Shown one piece after another: positions 1-6,197 of a stretch of DNA of 64,000 nt. This stretch comes from Lasioglossum baleicum. Taxonomy: Eukaryota > Arthropoda > Insecta > Hymenoptera > Halictidae. The DNA is taken from the NCBI RefSeq assembly GCF_051020765.1, contig NW_027469118.1, forward strand, positions 868,001-932,000, given 5' to 3'. Every line of letters begins with the position of its first letter. Positions within the stretch are counted from its first letter, which is position 1. The notes beneath the pieces are model-generated. The model was not told the DNA's origin. It saw only the letters and a program-made list of their open reading frames with translations, and ran no database searches. The translations under genes and the position numbers were made by a program.

Positions 1-1446
1 AGGATCGTCTGAATCTGACATAAGAACGCATAAATCGTGATCGTGCTTGCAGAATCGGAGTTTCTGTGCCAATTTCCCTTCGTTGCATGCAAATGCACTG
101 ATCTATCACGCGAAACAGCGATTCCGCACAGAAATACACTTCTGAAACGAAGAATAGTCGAATCTGACATAAGCTCGAATAAATCGTGATCGTGCTTGCC
201 GAATCGGAGTTGCTGTGCCAATTTCGTATATTTGCATGCAAATGCACTGATCTAGCACGCGAAACAGCGATTCCGCACAGAAATACACTTCTGAAACGAA
301 GAATCGTCGAATCTGACGTAAACTCGAATAAATCGTGATCGTGCTTGCAGAATCGGAGTTTCTGTGCCAATTTCCCTTCGTTGCATGCAAATGCACTGAT
401 CTATCACGCGGAACAGCGATTCCGCACAGAAATACACTTCTGAAACGAAGAATCGTCGTATCTGACATTATATCGCATAAATCGTGATCGTGCTTGCAGA
501 ATCGGAGTTTCTGTGCCAATTTCGTATATTTGCATGCAAATGCACTGATCTAGCACGCGAAACAGCGATTCCGCACAGAAATACACTTCTGAAACGAAGA
601 ATCGTCGAATCTGACGTAAACTCGAATAAATCGTGATCGTGCTTGCCGAATCGGAGTTTCTGTGCCAATTTCGCTTCGTTGCATGCAAATGCACTGATCT
701 ATCACGCGGAACAGCGATTCCGCACAGAAATAAACTTCTGAAACGAAGGATCGTCGAATCTGACATAAGATCGCATAAATCGTGATCGTGCTTGCAGAAT
801 CGGAGTTTCTGTGCCAATTTCCCTTCGTTGCATGCAAATGCACTGATCTATCACACGGAACAGCGATTCCGCACAGAAATACACTTCTCAAACGAAGAAT
901 CGTCGAATCTGACATAAGATCGCATAAATCGTGATCATGCTTGCAGAATCGGAGTTTCTGTGCCAATTTCCCTTCGTTGCATGGAAATGCACTGATCTAT
1001 CACGCGGAACAGCGATTCCGCACAGAAATACACTTCTGAAACGAAGAATCGTCGAATCTGCCATTATATCACATAAATCGTGATTGTGCTTGCAGAATCG
1101 GAGTTTCTGTGCCAATTTCGCATATTTGCATTCAAATGCACTGATCTATCACGCGAAACAGCGATTCCGCACAGAAATACACTTCTGAAACGAAGAATCG
1201 TCGAATCTGACATAAGCTTGAATAAATCGTGATCGTGCTTGCCGAATCGGAGTTTCTGTGGCAATTTCTTTTCGTTGCATGCAAATGCACTGATCTATCA
1301 CGCGGAACAGCGATTCCGCACAGAAATACACTTCTGAAACGAAGGATCGTCGAATCTGACATAAGATCGTATAAATCGTGATCGTGCTTGCAGAATCGGA
1401 GTTTCTGTGCCAATTTCCCTTCGTTGCATGCAAATGCACTGATCTA

Positions 1447-2626
1447 TCACGCGGAACAGCGATTCCGCACAGAAATACACTTCTCAAACGAAGAATCGTC
1501 GAATCTGACATAAGATCGCATAAATCGTGATCGTGCTTGCAGAATCGGAGTTTCTGTGCCAATTTCCCTTCGTTGCATGCTGATGCACTGATCTATCACG
1601 CGGAACAGCGATTCCGCACAGAAATACACTTCTCAAACGAAGAATCGTCGAATCTGACATAAGATCGCATAAATCGTGATCGTGCTTGCAGAATCGAAGT
1701 TTCTGTGCCCATTTCGCATATTTGCATTCAAATTCACTGACCTATCACGCGAAACAGCCATTCCGCACAGAAATGCACTTCTGAAACGAAGAATCGTCGA
1801 ATCTGACATAAGCTTGAATAAATCGTGATCGTGCTTGCCGAATCGGAGTTTCTGTGCCAATTTCCCTTCGTTGCATGCAAATGCACTGATCTATCACGCG
1901 GAACAGCGATTCCGCACAGAAATACACTTCTCAAACGAAGAATCGTCGAATCTGACATAAGATCGCATAAATCGTGATCGTGCTTGCAGAATCGGAGTTT
2001 CTGTGCCAATTTCCCTTCGTTGCATGCTGATGCACTGATCTATCACGCGGAACAGCGATTCCGCACAGAAATACACTTCTCAAACGAAGAATCGTCGAAT
2101 CTGACATAAGATCGCATAAATCGTGATCGTGCTTGCAGAATCGAAGTTTCTGTGCCCATTTCGCATATTTGCATTCAAATTCACTGACCTATCACGCGAA
2201 ACAGCCATTCCGCACAGAAATGCACTTCTGAAACGAAGAATCGTCGAATCTGACATAAGCTTGAATAAATCGTGATCGTGCTTGCCGAATCGGAGTTTCT
2301 GTGCCAATTTCCCTTCGTTGCATGCAAATGCACTGATCTATCACGCGGAACAGCGATTCCGCACAGAAATACACTTCTCAAATGAAGAATCGTCGAATCT
2401 GACATAAGATCGCATAAATCGTGATCGTGCTTGCAGAATCGGAGTTTCTGTGCCAATTTCCCTTCGTTGCATGCTGATGCACTGATCTAACACGCGGAAC
2501 AGCGATTCCGCACAGAAATACACTTCTCAAACGCAGAATCGTCGAATCTGACATAAGATCGCATAAATCGTGATCGTGCGTGCAGAATCGAAGTTTCTGT
2601 GCCAATTTCGCATATTTGCATTCAAA
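1447..2626. repeat. 447-bp higher-order repeat (3 monomers)
   Basis: Equivalent variant monomers recur at 1447, 1894 and 2341, a step of 447 bp (3 x 149). Diagnostic variants shared by the copies include GCATGCTGATGC in place of GCATGCAAATGC, and a monomer reading GTGCCCATTTCGC. The last copy differs slightly and is degraded at its right edge. Confidence 0.85.
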
Positions 2627-2727
2627 TTCACTGATCTATCACGCGAAACAGCGATTCCGCACAGAAATGCACTTCTGAAACGAAGGATCGTCGAATCTGA
2701 CATAAGATCGCATAAATCGTGATCGTG

Positions 2728-2731
2728 CTTG
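2728..2731. repeat. Target site duplication CTTG, left of element A
   Basis: CTTG directly precedes the 5' LTR and is repeated directly after the 3' LTR at 13292-13295. Removing the element and one copy restores an ordinary monomer reading GATCGTGCTTGCAGAATCGG. Confidence 0.93.
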
Positions 2732-2735
2732 TGTT

Positions 2736-2804
2736 ACGTCGTCCGATGTACGACGTTGGCCTTGTACACACACTATGTATACAAGGTCTGATCTGCATAA
2801 GATC
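2736..2804 (+). promoter_or_regulatory. Three consecutive small hairpins at the LTR start
   Basis: Three perfect inverted repeats in a row: ACGTCGT/ACGACGT (2736-2742 with 2750-2756, loop 7), CCTTGTA/TACAAGG (2760-2766 with 2780-2786, loop 13) and GATCT/AGATC (2790-2794 with 2800-2804, loop 5). All LTR copies start with equivalent sequence. Function unknown; structured LTR ends could be read by integrase or act as RNA. Confidence 0.5.
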
Positions 2805-2950
2805 CATACACCGTCCCCTAGACATAAGAGCATAATATTAAGATCTCATATATTCTATTGTTCTAATCCTTATCTCCGTTTCTACCCATCACCATAACTT
2901 CACCTTGATCAACACCTTACCTCAGTTTCAACCCATCACCACGACACATA

Positions 2951-2969
2951 ATGCAATAAAGTATTGCAT
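2951..2969 (+). promoter_or_regulatory. Candidate poly(A) signal inside a perfect hairpin
   Basis: ATGCAATA and TATTGCAT form a perfect 8-bp inverted repeat around a 3-nt loop, and AATAAA (2955-2960) spans stem and loop. The same sequence is in every LTR (11516-11534 in the 3' LTR). In a 3' LTR it could end transcripts; in a 5' LTR the hairpin could mask it. Whether it is used is unknown. Confidence 0.45.
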
Positions 2970-2986
2970 CACTCTGGAAGCATCTA

Positions 2987-2999
2987 GAAGCTTCTAGAA
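2987..2999 (+). promoter_or_regulatory. Perfect three-pentamer heat-shock element
   Basis: GAA-gc-TTC-ta-GAA matches the HSF binding consensus of alternating GAA/TTC units with 2-nt gaps, within the 16-bp palindrome TCTAGAAGCTTCTAGA. Further GAA units flank it (GGAAGC upstream, GAGAAG downstream). The element is unchanged in all seven LTRs (also 11552-11564, 19816-19828, 27127-27139, 36153-36165, 45217-45229, 54257-54269). Heat or stress induction is an inference from the motif. Confidence 0.55.
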
Positions 3000-3017
3000 A
3001 CGTCGAGAAGTCCAAAG

Positions 3018-3178
3018 ACTGCTGCATCAGCAGTCCCACGCTCGTAGAGGGCAATAGGACAGCCACGAGACTGCAGCGTCAGCAGAAATGCACGTGCAGT
3101 CCCCGGGAGCAAAGACGCTGCTGCGTCAGCAGTTCTCCCACTCCGACGACTGAAGAACAAAGAGACTGCAGCGTCAGC
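3018..3178 (+). promoter_or_regulatory. Four spaced TGAY-type repeats (ARE/MARE-like)
   Basis: The motif CTGCWGCRTCAGC occurs four times (about 3018-3034, 3069-3085, 3114-3132, 3164-3178) roughly every 50 bp. On the opposite strand each reads TGAYGCWGC, which fits the TGAYnnnGC core bound by CncC/Maf-type bZIP factors. The first and third copies are near-palindromic. Binding is not shown by sequence alone. Confidence 0.35.
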
Positions 3179-3664
3179 TATCCCCACTCCGACCGAAGGA
3201 GGCAAGGCAGAGCGAACGCTTGCATCAGTCCGCCTCCATCTTGCGACTCGAGCAGTCCGCCTCCGACCGGCGACTCGAGCAGTCGTGCCAACCTGGCCTC
3301 AGCCGCCAGTCCGGCTTCTTCCGACTTCAAGAGCAGACGTGTTCAGTCTAGCTCCGCGATAGTGAAGTGTGTCGATCCTTCACTCCTAATTCCAATTCCA
3401 ATTCCAACTCTAACTCAACTCAACTCAAGTCCTAATTCTCATACGTTATTCCTATAACATATTACAATATCCATTATTCATTAATCCAATTACTACTCCT
3501 ATTATAATACTACTTACATATTGTATACCAGTGTACTTACCAGTTCTTATTTAATATATCGTTGTTATACCAGTGCTTCGATCTTGTTATTCTTGTGTTA
3601 GTTCAACACCATCTTCCAATTCAGTTCTTGCATCGAATATATTAAACTCGTGACATATCCGGAC

Positions 3665-3807
3665 TTGGTCTAAAGTGCGCAGTGGAAACGCTGAGCCGCC
3701 AATAAGGAATTTGAAGCGAGTCATAGAGAAGTTCTCGTGCCACGTCTAGAATTGGTCTAAAGTGCGCAGTGGAAACGCTGAGCCGCCACTATAGACGTGA
3801 AGCGAGT
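3665..3807 (+). promoter_or_regulatory. Duplicated GNRA-tetraloop hairpin
   Basis: A 37-nt segment (3665-3701) is repeated exactly 87 nt later (3752-3788), each followed by GAAGCGAGT. Each copy can fold CAGTG-GAAA-CGCTG (3680-3693 and 3767-3780), a 5-bp stem with a GAAA tetraloop of the GNRA class. The hairpin core is unchanged in all LTR subfamilies while neighbouring bases vary. It lies just upstream of the LTR ORF, so it could affect that ORF's translation or the packaging of the RNA. Confidence 0.45.
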
Positions 3808-3887
3808 TAACTACCAAAAAGGTTAATAACAAGTGGAAGTTCATTTTCATTATATTATTAATATTCCATCATTACTATTCCTTACCC

Positions 3888-4406
3888 ATGCGACGCCCAC
3901 GTCGAGCGGGACGCAAGTATCAACTTGCTAAATTGAGACGCGCGTTGAGAAATAAAGCGGTGCTCGATCAAATCATTGCCACTACCGAGTGGACCGAACT
4001 TCTGGGAACCACCGAGCACATTCCGTGTGACGCGTCCGATTACGTTTCTGTATACGGTTGCCCTTGCAACCCTCCTAAAGAGGTCAACCACGCGGACCTC
4101 TCGCGAGCTCCGACGCCAGTTCTGCATCCGGTCGATTGTCCAGAGGTGATCGACATAGCCGACGACGACGACAGCCGAGACACGATCATCGTTCCCAGGG
4201 TCCGTTGCCGAATCATCAGTGACGTTCCTCTGCCAGCTCATCAACGTGTCGTCTTGCGGCCAGCATCCAAGGCCACTAACGTCGTCCCGAACCGAGCAGC
4301 AGCAACTTTGCCAGATCTTCCCCACCTCGAGGACATCTGTATAGAAGATCCGATGTACGACACCTACTGTCAGTACCGCCAGTTCCTGCTGCAACAATAT
4401 TATTAG
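3888..4406 (+). CDS. LTR-encoded 172-aa protein, unknown function
   Basis: I do not recognise this protein. It starts at ATG in TTACCCATG and is open for 172 codons inside the LTR. The N-terminus (residues 2-25) is strongly basic (MRRPRRAGRK...) and resembles a nuclear or RNA-binding arginine-rich segment. The middle has closely spaced cysteines (YGCPCNPP) and an acidic run (DDDD), and the C-terminus is tyrosine and glutamine rich. No signal peptide or membrane segment is visible. The same ORF is intact in all seven LTRs with only a few substitutions (for example Ser to Arg in IISDV/IIRDV). In this LTR subtype the opposite strand is also open (3882-4397), but in the C subtype the antisense frame is broken and the sense frame is not. 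An accessory or regulatory protein is an inference; it could also be a fortuitous frame kept open by youth. Confidence 0.6.
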   Translation: MRRPRRAGRKYQLAKLRRALRNKAVLDQIIATTEWTELLGTTEHIPCDASDYVSVYGCPCNPPKEVNHADLSRAPTPVLHPVDCPEVIDIADDDDSRDTIIVPRVRCRIISDVPLPAHQRVVLRPASKATNVVPNRAAATLPDLPHLEDICIEDPMYDTYCQYRQFLLQQYY

Positions 4407-4423
4407 GCGTTAATACAACATTG

Positions 4424-4474
4424 CGGTGAGTCGTATAATATCTTGTATAATTGTTGAATCCTGTAAACTCACCG
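4424..4474 (+). promoter_or_regulatory. Candidate splice donor inside an inverted repeat
   Basis: CGGTGAGT at 4424-4431 matches a strong 5' splice site (GCG|GTGAGT, exon end at 4425), 19 nt after the LTR ORF stop. ACTCACCG at 4467-4474 is its exact reverse complement, so the donor can be buried in an 8-bp stem. The arrangement is kept in the B and C subtypes. It could join a leader to a downstream 3' ORF, as errantiviruses do for env. No acceptor is proved. Confidence 0.4.
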
Positions 4475-4645
4475 TTCTCGTTGCATCCTCTCGCGCGCGA
4501 TTCTTGTCGGGACACTCCTTGTAACCGCGTCGGACGTTCTCTTCTTGACTGCATCCATAGCAATATCGGTTGTCCTAGTGCATATGACAGCCCGCGGCTG
4601 TCTCGGCACGAAAGACCACTCTTCAATTACTCTTCATATCTCCAC

Positions 4646-4721
4646 CGTCCGTCTGTCACTGTTCTTGAGTGCCATCCTTTTCTCTCTCTTGGTACCTGTA
4701 ACAAAAACACAGTGACGGACG
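4646..4721 (+). other. Terminal stem at the LTR 3' end
   Basis: CGTCC + GTCACTGT (4646-4650 and 4655-4662) pairs with ACAGTGAC + GGACG (4709-4721): 13 bp with a 4-nt bulge on the left strand and a 46-nt loop. It ends 5 nt before the LTR terminus and 9 nt before the primer site, like the U5 stems of retroviruses that regulate priming. Both arms are retained in the B and C subtypes although the loop differs. Confidence 0.4.
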
Positions 4722-4730
4722 TGACAAATT

Positions 4731-4747
4731 TGGCGCAGTCGGTAGGA
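4731..4747 (+). other. Primer binding site, tRNA-Ser type
   Basis: TGGCGCAGTCGGTAGGA lies 4 nt (AATT) after the LTR. It is the complement of a tRNA 3' end CCA preceded by CGACTGCG, which fits an insect tRNA-Ser acceptor stem (5' GCAGTCG) and the start of its T arm. Ser priming is typical of the 17.6/297 group. The following 91 nt to the gag start form the untranslated leader. Confidence 0.85.
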
Positions 4748-4838
4748 CATCGAAGTGGTCGCCGATATTTGCATTAATAAGCCCCGACGCGTGTCAGTGC
4801 GAAGTTCACATTTCTAAATCCCATTTATATCTATCAAA

Positions 4839-6197
4839 ATGTCTCGCCCAATCACGCGATCTCAAAAGGATCTCCGAGCAGATCCTAACGCAGACCTTCC
4901 TCCAATGACCGAGGAAGAGTTACTCCTTTATGCGCAAGACCTCGCCCGTAGAGAGCAATATCTCAAAGAAGAAACTGATTTTATTGCCAAATTGCGTCTC
5001 AAATATGAAGAAGACGCACAAAACCAAAAGAATATGCTCGACGAAATACGAAAAGAGCTTCATAACATCCAAATCACGAGTCAAACCCTACGTCAACAAT
5101 CGCCTACACCAGGCCCTAGTAACGTCTCTAATATGCGGGAACCTTCACCGCCAGAGCCACGCGAAATCCCACAGTATGAACCTACTGGTAATTTCGCTCT
5201 AAAACAAGCCGCCGAGCTTGTCCCTAGATTCGACGGAACTTCGTCTTCCGTCCTACAATTCATACGTGCATGCAAACGCGCGCGTGACACCGTACCGGCC
5301 ACTGCAGAGCGTGCCCTCACAAAATTGCTCTGCAATAAACTCCACGATCGTGCTTATGCCGCTATAGAAGGCCAGCACATATTCACAATTTCTGCACTAT
5401 GCGAGAAATTACGAACAGTACTGGGCCCATACAAATTCGTTGACCAGTACCGTGGCGATCTCGCGAGTGTACTCCAAGCTCCAAACGAGCACATCCTAGA
5501 CTTCATCAATCGCGTTAAAGACCTTCGAACCGCGATTCAAGATGCCACAGATATTGGCCTCGATTACGAAGAACTAGATCGCTTCGTAGTAGATTGTTTT
5601 CTACGAGGTCTCCTTCCCCAGCTGCGTGCCGAAGTGCTTCATTGCCCTTCGCGAAATCCTGCCACTGTTTTCGAAGCAGCCATCTCTGCTTACAGGCAGT
5701 ATGAGTCAGACCAGACTCGTCGACGAGAACTGATCCGCGAAGAAAAACGAGTCAGCTTCTCTGATAACCGGCCGTATCGCCCGCGTTCCACGAATGAATC
5801 CGTTCGTGACATTCCAGAGCGAACTCAAGAACGCCGCGATAACAGACCGGACTCGTCTCAGCAGTCCTCGAGAAACTTAAACCGGGACTCTTATCGCTCC
5901 CCGACGCCGCAACGGCGATGGGAAAATAATCCTCGCGACCAAAACACATACCGCGATGGTCGCACAGATCGCCCCTCAAGCCCTAACAAATTTTGCAACT
6001 ACTGCAAAACCCCCGGGCACGATATTCACGAGTGCCGTAAGCGCACTTTCAATAATAATAGGAGGTCGGGAAACGAGTCCGGCCTCCCGACCGAAGCCAA
6101 CCCCAGGCGGGAGGCCGCATCTTCAACCCAAACTACAGCCCGCACCCAAACAGCTATCCGGACGAACGACCAGTCCGACGATTCGTCTCAGCAGTAA
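4839..6197 (+). CDS. gag: Gag polyprotein of element A
   Basis: Structural protein of the retrotransposon particle, 452 aa. The start ATG sits in an insect-type context (ATCAAAATGTC). Residues about 25-85 are a charged amphipathic, coiled-coil-like segment; about 125-300 form a helical capsid-like domain typical of retrotransposon Gag; 300-380 are Arg/Ser/Asp rich; Cys386, Cys389, His394 and Cys399 form one CCHC zinc knuckle (C-x2-C-x4-H-x4-C) that should bind the genomic RNA. Codons 411-412 (GGA AAC) are the frameshift site, so most ribosomes make Gag alone and a minority make Gag-Pol. The frame overlaps pol and ends 77 nt before the protease DTG. Confidence 0.93.
   Translation: MSRPITRSQKDLRADPNADLPPMTEEELLLYAQDLARREQYLKEETDFIAKLRLKYEEDAQNQKNMLDEIRKELHNIQITSQTLRQQSPTPGPSNVSNMREPSPPEPREIPQYEPTGNFALKQAAELVPRFDGTSSSVLQFIRACKRARDTVPATAERALTKLLCNKLHDRAYAAIEGQHIFTISALCEKLRTVLGPYKFVDQYRGDLASVLQAPNEHILDFINRVKDLRTAIQDATDIGLDYEELDRFVVDCFLRGLLPQLRAEVLHCPSRNPATVFEAAISAYRQYESDQTRRRELIREEKRVSFSDNRPYRPRSTNESVRDIPERTQERRDNRPDSSQQSSRNLNRDSYRSPTPQRRWENNPRDQNTYRDGRTDRPSSPNKFCNYCKTPGHDIHECRKRTFNNNRRSGNESGLPTEANPRREAASSTQTTARTQTAIRTNDQSDDSSQQ
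6068..6116 (+). promoter_or_regulatory. -1 ribosomal frameshift signal (GGGAAAC plus stem)
   Basis: The heptamer G GGA AAC (6068-6074) is in the Gag frame exactly as X XXY YYZ requires. A 6-nt spacer is followed by GGCCTCCCG (6081-6089) and its perfect complement CGGGAGGCC (6108-6116), a 9-bp GC-rich stem with an 18-nt loop. The pol frame is open from 6062, so a slip here gives Gag-Pol. Heptamer, spacer and stem are identical in all four internal regions. Confidence 0.88.

Larger units (their letters stand above)
1..2731. repeat. Satellite array, left block (149-bp monomer)
   Basis: Tandem head-to-tail array of a monomer of about 149 bp, recognisable by the landmarks GCGGAACAGCGATTCCGC, ATGCAAAT and AATCGTGATCGTG. 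Dimer variants recur at 298 bp (for example 106, 404, 702), then a 447-bp three-monomer unit dominates. The block ends where element A inserted. Most monomers contain a 6-bp inverted repeat (GCGGAA/TTCCGC, loop 6 nt) and a perfect octamer motif ATGCAAAT. No gene is supported here: the long minus-strand reading frames are periodic with the repeat. Confidence 0.97.
2732..4726 (+). repeat. 5' LTR of element A (1995 bp)
   Basis: Begins TGTTACG and ends CGTGACA, a near-perfect 7-bp terminal inverted repeat with TG..CA ends. It is unusually long for this group. Contents in order: three small hairpins, an AATAAA inside a perfect hairpin, a heat-shock-type element, four TGAY-type repeats, a GC-rich variable stretch (about 3222-3330), an AT-rich noncoding stretch (3380-3650) in which I see nothing specific, twin GNRA-loop hairpins, a 172-codon ORF, a candidate splice donor and a U5 terminal stem. 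U3/R/U5 borders cannot be placed without transcript data. Confidence 0.95.

Noticed and set aside
821..845. CENP-B-box-like sequence in the monomer (CTTCGTTGCATGC and following)
   Set aside because: Matches the TTCG and central A positions only; the CGGG half is absent.
1..2731. CRISPR-like array
   Set aside because: Repeats are contiguous 149-bp monomers without spacers, in a eukaryotic satellite.
2984..3205. 73-aa ORF on the antisense strand of each LTR 5' part
   Set aside because: Follows the TGAY repeat cluster and changes freely between subfamilies; no sign of coding constraint.
3665..3788. Hammerhead-ribozyme-like elements (GAAAC and CTGA) in the LTR repeats
   Set aside because: The invariant CUGANGA core is missing and the helices do not fit.
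3882..4397. 171-codon antisense ORF opposite the LTR ORF
   Set aside because: Open only in the element A LTR subtype; broken in the C subtype, and partly in B, while the sense frame stays intact. Treated as a shadow.
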